63,536 nt of DNA from Zelonia costaricensis (lineage: Eukaryota; Euglenozoa; Kinetoplastea; Trypanosomatida; Trypanosomatidae): positions 1-63,536 of the forward strand of contig JASAOO010003443.1 of assembly GCA_030849075.1 (NCBI GenBank), written 5' to 3'. The position numbers and the translations under genes were made by a program. Shown here piece by piece: positions 1 through 9,243 of the stretch (the stretch's first letter is position 1; each line of letters opens with the position of its first letter). The notes beneath the pieces are model-generated. The model saw only the letters and a program-made list of their open reading frames with translations, made no database searches and was not told where the DNA came from.

Positions 1-586
1 CGGCATCCTCTCCGCACGTCCCTGCTGGCTCTCCTTCCCCTGCCTATCCCGTCTCTCTGCCAGCAGCGCGGCCCTGTACACACTTCTTTCTCTTGCTTTC
101 TTCACTGGTTCTTGTTGTTTCTCGCGCGCTGTTTGTGCAACGGGAAGCGTGCGCTTTGGCGTGGCAGCACAGCCGCTGTTCGTTCTTGTTGTAGCAGCTG
201 TTGGTGCTGACGCTGTGTAAGCGACTAACTACCCGTGCTCCTTGCCCCCCCCCCACCACCACCACCATTCAAAGACACTCCCTTCACCTCGCTGCTGTTT
301 GTGGCAGACGTAGGAAAAGGGACAGAGACCACATCGTTCGCCGTTGAAGTCGAGGACACTTTTCTTCGCTTTCGACTTCTTGTGTGCGTCTCACCTGCGG
401 CCCGAATCGCTACAACTGGTTGCGCCGGCGCCGGCTTCCGTGACTGTCCTGCTCTTCTTTTTTCTCTCACTGTGCTGCGCCGACCCGCTGCAGCGCCGCC
501 GCTGCTCTGCACTTCTTCTGTTCCTGTGGAGTTTCCACGTGCCTCTCTCTCTGCACTCTCTCGTCGTCCTTCCTCACGTCTTCGCG

Positions 587-623
587 ACCTTTTTCTGAGT
601 TGCTCTTCTCCTATCGCCGACAG
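587..623 (+). promoter_or_regulatory. Probable trans-splice acceptor of the LRR gene
   Basis: A T/C-rich tract ends in a CAG at 621-623. It is followed by a CA-repeat leader, and the first ATG after it is at 688. A spliced leader joined after 623 would give a 5' UTR of about 64 nt and excludes the longer in-frame N-terminal extension. Confidence 0.55.
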
Positions 624-657
624 ACACACACACACACATACACACACGCACGCACGC
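624..657 (+). repeat. (AC)n microsatellite in the 5' UTR
   Basis: A CA-dinucleotide run with small interruptions lies between the splice acceptor and the start codon of the LRR gene. Confidence 0.9.
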
Positions 658-687
658 AAACTGCGCGCTGTGGACGGCACGAGACTC

Positions 688-3600
688 ATGGAATCCAGCC
701 TCAGCAAGCGTTTCGGGTCGGCGCGGTCGGCCCACTCGTACGATCGCCACATCAGCAGCAGCCACCGTACCGCCTCGTCGTTTGTGACCGTCAACGAGAA
801 GCGATCGTGGCGCCCGTCGTCGGCGCTGTTTCAGCCGATTCTCGACTACATGCCCCACGCCGCCCCGCTCGCCCTCGCGGCGGGCAACCCGTTTCTCCGC
901 CTGTACGTCGAACGGAACGTGGAGGGCGGCGGCTTCACCATGTGCGACTACCAGGTGACCCCCATCCCACTCAGCAGCGGCGGGTGCGAGAGGGACGGCA
1001 GCGGCTGCGACGACAGGCTCGCCGGCGACTGCGCAGGCGGTGTCGGCAGCGGTACGAACGGCGGCACGTTCCTGGGCACAGATGGTGGCGCCGACGACGC
1101 GGTCGGGTACAGCGGCGCCTCGCCTGGGACGAGCGGCATGGTGGTTGAGGAAGACGGCGTGCTCGAGGCGTGGGGCAACGAGAGCTTCGGCGACGGCAGC
1201 TTTCACGACGACTTGGGAGGCGATGTACGCCTCAGCGCGAGCGCGCCAGCGACGCGAGTGATTCCGCTGTACATCAACGGCATCGGCTCTCCGCAAGGCC
1301 TCAGCTCGCTCTCCAACCACCACTACCCGCAGGTCGGCGTCAATCGCGTGGCTCCGACGACGGCGCAGGCGATCTGTCTTTCCCTCAAGTCGAACACGGC
1401 CGCGGCGAGTGACCTGCGCGATCGTGGGTGCCTGCATGAGTGCTGGCAAAGCGCGGCGCTGGAGCTGTCGCTGTGCGTCAGCATCACGTGCAAGTCTGAT
1501 GCCGCCCTCCAGTTCGCGACGCTGGGCGCGTGGTGGCTCTCGCGGTACTACGGGGTGTCGCTGCGCCTGCACCACATGCACCCCGCGCAACTCCCGGCCT
1601 TCAAGGCGGTGCAGCGGGCGCTGTTCCTGAAAGAGATCCAGCTCGAGAACTGCGTCGTCTCCGAGGACCTGCTGCAGTGCATCTCGACCTGCGCCGACCT
1701 GCTCTCGCTGTCAATCACCTCCTGCTCCGCGTCACAGCAGGTCACACTGCGCAGCATCGACTCCATCCTGCGCAGGGGAGGTGAGGGGCGGTCCAACGGG
1801 CTCACCGACGGGCAGAGCTCCCCAACGGGCGGTGACGGAACCAACGGCGGCGGCCACCGCGCGCTCTTTCCCGCGCTCGGCTCTGGCCAGCCAGCCGAGG
1901 TCACGATGCACCCCGCGCCTGCGTCCGACACCGGCCGCGAGATCACCAACTGGTACCTCTCGGGCGTCCGCTCCCTCGGCGCGCTGAGGCGGCTGCGCTG
2001 CCTGCACATCCTGCACACCCCGCTGCACGAAACGTTCCTGCCTGCGCTGACGACGTGCTCGTCGCTCGAGTGCCTCATCCTGCACCGCTGCCGCGGCGTC
2101 CGCTCGCTGGAGCCCCTGCAGCGGCTGCAGCACCTTGAGTCGCTCAGCCTCCACGGCCTCGCTGTCACCGACGGCGACCTTCTCACCCTCGGCGGCTGCT
2201 CGCGACTGCGGCAGCTCGTCCTGGACGAGTGCCGACAGATCAGCGACTTGAGTTTTCTGCCGAAGCTGAGAGGGACGCTCGAGCGGCTGCTCATGCCACG
2301 CACGCTGCTGTCGAATGCAAACATGCGCCACGTCGCGCTCTGCGAGAAGCTCGTTGAGCTGCACATCCAGTCGCTGCGGCAGTTGACCGATGTCGGCGCG
2401 CTCACGACACTGGCGGCGCTGCGGGTGCTCAATATCTCCGACAACCTCGTCACGGATCAGGGCTGCAGTGCTCTGCGGTACATGCCAAGCCTCCAGCGAT
2501 TGAGCCTCGCCTCTTGCCGCTGCGTCACGTCACTCGCCGTAGCCGTCAGCGAGTCGGGCCGCTGGACGCAGCGCCTCACCTCGCTGAATCTCGCGCAGAC
2601 GAACGTCAAGGACGCCGGGCTGCGGTGTCTGGTGCAGTGCCCCGAGCTCCGCTACCTCAACTTGTACGCATGCAGCGAGGTGGGCGAGCTGGGCTGGCTG
2701 CGCAAGATGAACTCGCTGCGCTGGCTGAACCTCGGTGGCACACGCGTGGCGGACGAGCAGGCCAACCGCGACCTGCCAAGCGCGCGCAGTCTGCGGTTTC
2801 TGAGCCTCAGCGGCTGCGCCGGCGTGCGTGCGCCGCTCTTCGCCAGCAAGCTGCCGTATCTCGAGTACCTCTGCCTCGGCTCCACGGCCGTCACGGACAC
2901 CGAGCTCACGTACTTGAGCCTGTGCCGGCGGCTGCGGTACCTCTCGCTGGAGTCGTGCCGTGACATGCGCGACCTCTCAGCCTTGAGTGCCCTGCCGGCG
3001 CTGCTCGAGCTGAACCTGTCCTTGACCGCTGCTGGCGTCGCGGCGGGCAGCACCCTGCTGAGTGCCAGCTCACTGGGCAGTGAGGGGCGCCGCACGCCAC
3101 GAGAGACGTCGCCGCTGCTCTCCGCTGCGTCGAGCCCGGTATCGGCGCGGTCCACGTCGCCCACGTCGTCGGTTGGATCCTTCACGCCCATCGCATCGAC
3201 CACCAACTCGCCGTTCCGTCTGCCGGTGCTGCAGGTGCTGCACATCAACGGCTGCAGTCGGGTGCCGCGGCTGGGCGAGCTGACGCGATCGTACCCGCGC
3301 CTCCGCGTCCTGTACGCTGACCGCATCACCCTCGCGCCGACGCGCGGCGTGGGCATCGGCTTTGCAGGGATGGAAGACCGGCGGCGCCTCGGCACGACCT
3401 CGCGGCAGCGCGGGATTGTGACGCACCCGCGCAGCGTCAGCGTCAACGCCGAGGCAGAGGAGCGGGCCGCCTCCGAGACCGGACACAAGTCCGTGACGTG
3501 CGTCGACCAGGTACTCCAGCAGTACGTCCCGCAGCCGCCCATGACGCCGCGGCCGCGCTCCGCCTTCGACGCCGCGTCGCGTCCACACCCGCACCACCGC

Positions 3601-4317
3601 AGCGCTGTGTCGTCGCCGAAGGGCCGCTCGCCGTCGTCGCGGCCCCCCGGGGAGGCGGCGCGGGTGTTGCGGCTCGTGCTGCGGCGCAGCCCCATCACGG
3701 ACGCGATGGTGGAGCAGCTGTGCGTCACGTTTGCGTGTGTCAGCAGCCTTGACCTGGCCAAGTGCACCGACATTCAGAAGCTGGTCGGGATTGAGCGGCT
3801 GTACGCGCTGCGCGAGCTCACGCTATCGCAGTCGTCCGTCGACAACGACGGCGTGCAGGCCATCAGCGCGTGCGAGATGCTTGAGGTGCTGCGGCTGGTC
3901 GACTGCCGCAACGTAACAGACGTCAACTGCCTTGGCTCGCTGCGCCGGTTGCGTGCGCTCTGCGTGACGCGCACAAACCTGACCAATCAAGGACTCGAGG
4001 GCATTAGCAAGTGCGCGGCGCTGCAGTACCTCGACTGCGGTGAGTGCCGATATCTGACCGATGTCAACGCGCTGAGCTCGCTGAGGCGTCTTGTTGAGCT
4101 GCACCTTGAGCGGACCGATGTCACCGACGCAGGCATCCGCGGCGTGCTGCACTGCTCGGCTCTGCAACGGGTGTACTTCACACGGTGCCAGCGACTCACG
4201 ACCGTTGGCGAGATGCGGGCCGTGCTGCCGCAGCTCGAGGTGCTCGACGTATACGGCACCTCGATTCCCACACGAGTGGCGGGGCAGGGCCAGCAGTACA
4301 CCTGCAGCGTAATGTGA
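688..4317 (+). CDS. Large leucine-rich-repeat protein (1209 aa)
   Basis: The protein is built from cysteine-containing leucine-rich repeats of the AMN1/F-box type (pattern L..L.L..C..vtD), which suggests a protein-protein interaction scaffold. No F-box or other catalytic domain is visible. Residues 1-55 are Ser/His-rich, and residues 80-180 are Gly/Asp/Ser-rich and probably disordered. Repeats begin near residue 300, form a dense block at about 430-785 and resume at about 988-1200. Between the two blocks lies a Ser/Pro/Arg-rich insert of about 200 residues containing a short LRR-like island (NGCSRVPRLGEL). The ATG at 688 was chosen because it is the first after the splice acceptor; the frame is open upstream but has no ATG there. 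No signal peptide or membrane segment is seen. Its function is unknown; similar long LRR proteins are common in trypanosomatids. Confidence 0.93.
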   Translation: MESSLSKRFGSARSAHSYDRHISSSHRTASSFVTVNEKRSWRPSSALFQPILDYMPHAAPLALAAGNPFLRLYVERNVEGGGFTMCDYQVTPIPLSSGGCERDGSGCDDRLAGDCAGGVGSGTNGGTFLGTDGGADDAVGYSGASPGTSGMVVEEDGVLEAWGNESFGDGSFHDDLGGDVRLSASAPATRVIPLYINGIGSPQGLSSLSNHHYPQVGVNRVAPTTAQAICLSLKSNTAAASDLRDRGCLHECWQSAALELSLCVSITCKSDAALQFATLGAWWLSRYYGVSLRLHHMHPAQLPAFKAVQRALFLKEIQLENCVVSEDLLQCISTCADLLSLSITSCSASQQVTLRSIDSILRRGGEGRSNGLTDGQSSPTGGDGTNGGGHRALFPALGSGQPAEVTMHPAPASDTGREITNWYLSGVRSLGALRRLRCLHILHTPLHETFLPALTTCSSLECLILHRCRGVRSLEPLQRLQHLESLSLHGLAVTDGDLLTLGGCSRLRQLVLDECRQISDLSFLPKLRGTLERLLMPRTLLSNANMRHVALCEKLVELHIQSLRQLTDVGALTTLAALRVLNISDNLVTDQGCSALRYMPSLQRLSLASCRCVTSLAVAVSESGRWTQRLTSLNLAQTNVKDAGLRCLVQCPELRYLNLYACSEVGELGWLRKMNSLRWLNLGGTRVADEQANRDLPSARSLRFLSLSGCAGVRAPLFASKLPYLEYLCLGSTAVTDTELTYLSLCRRLRYLSLESCRDMRDLSALSALPALLELNLSLTAAGVAAGSTLLSASSLGSEGRRTPRETSPLLSAASSPVSARSTSPTSSVGSFTPIASTTNSPFRLPVLQVLHINGCSRVPRLGELTRSYPRLRVLYADRITLAPTRGVGIGFAGMEDRRRLGTTSRQRGIVTHPRSVSVNAEAEERAASETGHKSVTCVDQVLQQYVPQPPMTPRPRSAFDAASRPHPHHRSAVSSPKGRSPSSRPPGEAARVLRLVLRRSPITDAMVEQLCVTFACVSSLDLAKCTDIQKLVGIERLYALRELTLSQSSVDNDGVQAISACEMLEVLRLVDCRNVTDVNCLGSLRRLRALCVTRTNLTNQGLEGISKCAALQYLDCGECRYLTDVNALSSLRRLVELHLERTDVTDAGIRGVLHCSALQRVYFTRCQRLTTVGEMRAVLPQLEVLDVYGTSIPTRVAGQGQQYTCSVM

Positions 4318-4927
4318 AGTCAGGTGCAGCGGGTTCTTCGTGGGCGTGTGCGCGGTCAATTCCGCGACAAGCGCCTCTGTGCAGCGCAGCCAGCACTTTG
4401 TTTCCGTGCCACGCGGCTGCTGCACCTCCCTCTCTCCTCCCACGCTCCACTCCTTTTCTTTGACGTGCTTGTTTTTTTTTTTCCCCGCTCTCACTGTCCG
4501 TGTGGCGGAGTGAATTACTTTTAAAAAAAGGGAAATACAAAGACACCGCGAGAAAGGAGACAAGGATATAAATATCGCGCACCTCCCTCGCCTGAAGAAG
4601 ACTCTGTCCTGAACCCAGGAACTTGAGCAGGATGAAGCCTAGCACTACCCAACCCGACGCCACGCCGGCTTGCGCATTGGTTCTTGTGAAGCGTGAGAGC
4701 CGATGGCGAATCTACAGGCGTGCTCTGATCGAGAGCGAAACTAAGCCACGTCGAAGAGACGGGCGTCACACGACTGTGGCACCGGTGTACGATGAGTGTA
4801 TGCGCGTGTGGGGGTACGTGTTGCTTATGATTGCTCTGCGTCCACGGGTCTCCTCTCATCACTTCCGCCCTCTTGCGCCCCCCTCTCCCCTCCTCAAACT
4901 ACCCGGCTACTCATACCCCGCGGGGTA

Positions 4928-4949
4928 ACACACACACACACACACACAC
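4928..4949. repeat. (CA)n microsatellite
   Basis: A pure CA-dinucleotide run in the 3' region of the LRR gene. Confidence 0.95.
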
Positions 4950-5048
4950 CCATACCTACCTCAACTGCATCCCTTTCCATGCTTCACCCCACGCCGTCAC
5001 ACCTACTCTCTCTCTCATCATACGACACCAGTGTGAGTTTTGGTCTGC

Positions 5049-5201
5049 CTCCCAGTGTTCTCATTGGCTTTCCCTCCTTTCTCCTCCTCGCAGAGCTCCT
5101 TGTAGCACACGCGCCCGGCTGCACNCTCCCAGTGTTCTCATTGGCTTTCCCTCCTTTCTCCTCCTCGCAGAGCTCCTTGTAGCACACGCGCCCGGCTGCA
5201 C
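5049..5201. repeat. Exact 76-bp direct duplication flanking a single N
   Basis: Bases 5049-5124 and 5126-5201 are identical over 76 bp and separated only by the N at 5125, the single ambiguous base I noticed in the window. An exact repeat abutting an N is the usual mark of two contig ends joined without collapsing their overlap. A true tandem duplication is possible but less likely. Confidence 0.95.
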
Positions 5202-6399
5202 AGACTCCATTGTGACTTCGCCCTCCCCCCCCCCCTCGCCCTCCTCGGGCTCGCACACCCCGTCGCCGCCCCTAGCGCTGCCCACCACTTGCTGCTGCGC
5301 ACACAAGGTGACACCTATTTCCATCCTCTCTCTCTCTCCCCCTCTCGTTGCTTTTCTTTGCGAGCAAGAACGCCTGCTGCTGCTGCTGCTGCTTCTCTTA
5401 CCGCGCTTCGTCTCGTGTGTTTTCACCCGTTCCCTAGATTGCTCTTTGACAGTTGTGCGAGGCCCACCGAGATCTTCGAGAACTCCCCTGCCGCCACCAC
5501 CACGCGCGACCTGAAAGTCAACCGCTCAGGCGTCTCCCCTAGTGCGTCGGTACACACACATTGCGAGGCGGGGCGTGTGCACGTGGGCGCATTTGAGTGC
5601 GTTTTTTGTGCACGCGTGTGTGTGTGTTCTGTTTCTGTGACTGGGTCTCTCTGTGTGTGTGTGTACGGTGGCTCACTTGAGCACGGGTGGTGGCGGCCGT
5701 TGTCACAGTTCCGTGCCGCGCTTCTCCTCTGTTCTCCTCGTACTCTGCGCTCCGTCAGTCTTCTTTGAGCTCGCTTTCTTTCCATCTCCGCCCTGGCGTG
5801 CAAGTGCGTGCCGGAGCCGTGCCACGTGAAGACGGATTGATGTGGCACTAGCCCGTGCCCAGAACCCCGTCTCCCTTCTCCCGTGTCTCTCTCTCCGCTC
5901 TCTGCTCTCCCATCCTTCGTCCCCCCCCCCCCTCTGCGCACCTGGTTGACGGCGGCTAGAAGGGTGTTCTTCTTCTTTTGTGCGACCTACTCGAGTCCAC
6001 GCTGACGCTTCGCCTGCTGCCTTGTCGCGCCGCACCTCTTCCTTTTCTCCGCCATCCTTCCCCTCTCCTGCTCCCCCGCTTCTTTTCAGGTCACGTGGGT
6101 TTCTTTGTTTTGCTTTTGTGAGTTGTCAAGCCGCTGTGCGTTGCGAACTCGGTGCAGCAAGGACACCCTGGTAAAGCGCCTCCTCCCCCCCCCTTCTCGG
6201 TTTGCCTCTCCTCTATGATTGTGCGTGCGTTGCATCGACACACCACCTCAGCCCTCTCCCGCGTGAGCTTGCTTCAGCTCCATTTCTCGTTTCCCCTGTC
6301 TACCAGTGATTCCTATTAGCCGTTTGCGTCCCACCTTCTCCTACCCCCGTCCCCACACCCGCTTCCCCTGACGCGCGGTCTCGTCGTGTGAGTGGGTGT

Positions 6400-6443
6400 G
6401 TGCGTTTGTGCTTGTGTTGCTTCTTTTTTTTTTCTTTTCGTAG
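6400..6443 (+). promoter_or_regulatory. Probable trans-splice acceptor of the ATG11-like gene
   Basis: A long T-rich tract ends in TAG with AG at 6442-6443, giving a 5' UTR of about 175 nt to the ATG at 6619. A second, C-rich tract ending in AG at 6525-6526 is an alternative. Confidence 0.6.
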
Positions 6444-6618
6444 TGCTCGGCCGTTCCCGTTTCTCCCGTCTCCGAGTCGTTTGTGAGGCTTTGCACCAGC
6501 CGCACCGCCCCCCTCCCCCTCCCCAGCGACGTCGTTTTCGCTTTTCCGCGGCACAGCTTCACCGCAATTAGGCCAAAACACACTAACACACACGGAAAGC
6601 GTCACTGAGGGCACAAAC

Positions 6619-8475
6619 ATGAGCGGCATCACCGTGCAGCTGGTCTTCGCCTTCGTCGGCACACGGGTGCCGTACTTCATGGCCGCGCCAGCGTCCGACG
6701 CCCCTCACACGACGTCCGCCGCCCCCAAGTCGCCCGCCTCGGCGTCGTCCTCGCCGCGCGCGGGAACGTCTCCGGGCAACTCTCCCAATCTGGCGCCGTG
6801 CGCCGCTCCGTGCCTTCTCACAGCACAGGACCTTCTCTCGCGCCTCGCCAAGTCTCTCAGCAGCGACGTGCAGGCGCCGACCTCACCGTCAAGTGGGAAC
6901 GCTAGTGCAAGCGCGGGCAGCGGGGCAGCGGCCGAGGCACCGCCAGCACGCAAGCCGCCCGTTTTCGAGCTCTTCGACTTTGCCAGTCTCGACCCGCTCG
7001 AAGGGGGCGCCATCCTGCACGACGAGCAGGTTCTCCTTGTCCTCTGTGACACTCGGACAACCTCGCTGCTTGTCGAGGCGCTGCAACTGGAGTGGCTCGA
7101 GGTGTACAGCGGGGCTCACTACCCCCCGCGCTACGCCAGCCGCCCACCATCCGCGATGGCGCACGCGCACGAGACGGACATGGCCGTCTGCACCACGGAG
7201 GAGAAACTGCGAAACGTTATGCGGGCGCAGCAGGCGCTCTGCCGGCCAGTGACGCTGCACCTCGCCCTGCTCACGAAGGAGCTCTCCGCTCGCGAGGCAA
7301 CGCTGAGGGCGCAGCTGCAGCAGCTCGCCCAGCTCCGCGCGTTTTCCGCCGGCAAGCGGGCCTCCGCCAGCGGCAGCGGCCCTGACAGCGCCAGTGCTTT
7401 CCCGCTGCTGGCCGAGCTGGAGCCAAGCCTCGACAGCAGCGGGCTCGCCCGCAGCGCCGCCGACGAGGCTTATGTGCGGAAGATGGAAGCGCCGCTGGGG
7501 CTATGCGAGTCGCGCATCCGCACCGTGGATGCGCTGGTGCAGCGCGCTGGCAGGCATCACATGAAGCTGCTCGAACTCGCCGAGGCGGAGCGAGTGTCGG
7601 AAGCGGCGTTCACCAGCGGCGAGGTCTGCCGTGCGTGTCAGGAGTACCTGGATCGCACCGAGCAAGACCGCCGCGACGCCGAGGCGATCATCGGCGACTT
7701 TCAGGTCGAGATGACGCGGCAGCTGAAGGCGGTGCGGCACCTTGTCGCGTACACGACGCAGGTTCGCGGTCTCGTCAGCAAGGCCAAGTACGAGATGGGC
7801 GTCGTCGAGCTCATCCTGTCCCGGCTGTCGCTGACCGGGCTGCGGCCGCGGTTGATGGAGGAGGCCGAGGCGCTGCTGCGACGTCGTGTCATTCTGCGCC
7901 GCGCCGCGCGGCGGCAGATGCTGCTGCTGCAGGAGACGGAGTTTGTAGAACTGCAGCAGGACCTCGAGTCCTTCTCGCAGCGGCCCGAGGTGCAGAAGGC
8001 GCTGCCGGAGAAGGTGCGCTGGTACCTTCGGGCGCCGCTGCCCGGTCTGCAGCCCGAGGAGGACCCTGTCGCCACGCTGCTGGACCACGCGCTCATCGAC
8101 CGCGAGGAGGACGAGGCGCAGGAGCTGCTCGAGAAGACGCAGCTGCCTTTCGTGCTGGACGCAGCCGACCCTGCGCAGAACGCGCAGCAGATCGCAGAGT
8201 CCCTGCTGCCCGTGGCGCGGCTTACCCGCCGTCTCGAGCAGGCACGTGCCAGCGCGATAAAGTACCGCCAGCGCGCCGAGGAGCTCGAGCAGCGCCTCAG
8301 ACTCTACGAGGCCGCCGCGGCCCTCCAGCCGCAGCCTGCGCCGGCACCGTTGACGGCGACGGCGCTACCGGAGGCGCTGCACTCGGTGGAGACGGCGCCG
8401 CAGGAAGGCGTGCTCGTGACGACACCGTCGACTGAAGGCCCGACGGAGGGAAGCGTCTCGGTCGAGGAAAACTGA
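6619..8475 (+). CDS. Coiled-coil protein with ATG11/FIP200-like domain plan (618 aa)
   Basis: No confident family match. Residues 1-20 read as a beta-hairpin (ITVQLVFAF..GTRVPYF). A Ser/Pro/Ala-rich insert follows, then a helix (LLSRLAKSL, about 70-80) and two more strands at about 115-146 (FELFDF..LDPLEGG..LHDEQVLLVLCD). That order matches a split ubiquitin-like domain of the kind that starts ATG11 and FIP200. Residues about 190-580 are almost entirely helical and heptad-rich. They include a segment with an RRR-x-ILRRAARRQM core (about 415-430) that resembles the ATG17-like region of those proteins. The C-terminal 50 residues are low complexity. The ATG at 6619 is preferred over the one at 6679 because the first hairpin needs it. 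The autophagy-scaffold idea is inference; a generic coiled-coil protein is the fallback. Confidence 0.9.
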   Translation: MSGITVQLVFAFVGTRVPYFMAAPASDAPHTTSAAPKSPASASSSPRAGTSPGNSPNLAPCAAPCLLTAQDLLSRLAKSLSSDVQAPTSPSSGNASASAGSGAAAEAPPARKPPVFELFDFASLDPLEGGAILHDEQVLLVLCDTRTTSLLVEALQLEWLEVYSGAHYPPRYASRPPSAMAHAHETDMAVCTTEEKLRNVMRAQQALCRPVTLHLALLTKELSAREATLRAQLQQLAQLRAFSAGKRASASGSGPDSASAFPLLAELEPSLDSSGLARSAADEAYVRKMEAPLGLCESRIRTVDALVQRAGRHHMKLLELAEAERVSEAAFTSGEVCRACQEYLDRTEQDRRDAEAIIGDFQVEMTRQLKAVRHLVAYTTQVRGLVSKAKYEMGVVELILSRLSLTGLRPRLMEEAEALLRRRVILRRAARRQMLLLQETEFVELQQDLESFSQRPEVQKALPEKVRWYLRAPLPGLQPEEDPVATLLDHALIDREEDEAQELLEKTQLPFVLDAADPAQNAQQIAESLLPVARLTRRLEQARASAIKYRQRAEELEQRLRLYEAAAALQPQPAPAPLTATALPEALHSVETAPQEGVLVTTPSTEGPTEGSVSVEEN

Positions 8476-9211
8476 GCCGTCCGCTGGGCTCGCTTTCACA
8501 ACTGAGACTCACGTGCGCGGTCTCCCCGCTGCAGTGCTCGCCCTCCCCGCCAGCGGCGCAAAAGCTGATCTCGCGATGCCTCGTCACGGCTGTGCGTGGA
8601 GTCGCGTCGCTGTCTTTTTTTTTTTCTGTTTTCTGTAGAACGACAGAGACCGCTGGCTGCGTCGCTTTTGTCCACTGATTATACACTGGCGCCGACATCA
8701 CGCCCGCTTCCGTGCCGGTTTTCGTTGTTTACTTGTCTCTCCGTCCTTCGGTACCCATCTGTGGAGCGCGACTCTGCTGTTGTCATGTAGTTGGTGTGTA
8801 TGCGCTCTCGCTGCGCCGTTGCGGACGCTCTCTGGCGTCTGTTGTGCTTTGTTTTGTTTTCTCTCTTTCGGGGGGTGCTGACGCCCAGCCGATCATCGGA
8901 GTTTGCCTCGCACTTTTTGTTGCTGTTGCTTTCGTCTGCTCTTCGGCGATGGCACCTCTGATGCACCGCACGGAAGAATCACTGGTCCCCTCAGTCCCCC
9001 GTCCCTCCCTCCCCCCCTCCCCTCCCCCGCTCCTCGAAGCTTCCGCTACCCGACGTGCCTCCGCGTCTCCGTACTCTTCAAACTCTTCTTGTTTTCTTTG
9101 CGATGCGCTAGATCACGCCTACACTCCCGACTCCGCTTCCTCAACACGCTCCATGTTGACTCTTATTGCAGACTTGCATCCCGTGACGCGCAGGCTGCGT
9201 AGCTGCGCCGC

Positions 9212-9214
<3 letters not shown>

Positions 9215-9243
<29 letters not shown>
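9215..9243. repeat. (CA)n microsatellite
   Basis: A pure CA-dinucleotide run in non-coding sequence. Confidence 0.95.

Larger units (their letters stand above)
1..687 (+). other. Intergenic region and 5' UTR of the LRR gene
   Basis: No gene is seen here. The stretch is pyrimidine-rich on the + strand and includes a short CCA-repeat (about 250-270). The LRR reading frame stays open back to about 235, but it passes through the polypyrimidine tract, the splice acceptor near 623 and a CA microsatellite and starts with no ATG, so that part is read as UTR. Confidence 0.7.
4318..6618 (+). other. Intergenic region, UTRs only
   Basis: This 2.3-kb stretch holds the 3' UTR of the LRR gene and the 5' region of the next gene. 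It is mostly C/T-rich on the + strand, with a CA microsatellite (4928-4949), a CTG run (about 5379-5394) and the 76-bp duplication around the N at 5125. The reading frames here are short, proline/serine-rich translations of pyrimidine tracts, and no gene is supported. Confidence 0.7.

Noticed and set aside
235..687. In-frame N-terminal extension of the LRR protein by 151 residues
   Set aside because: It has no ATG start, translates a pyrimidine tract and a CA microsatellite, and lies mostly upstream of the splice acceptor at 623.
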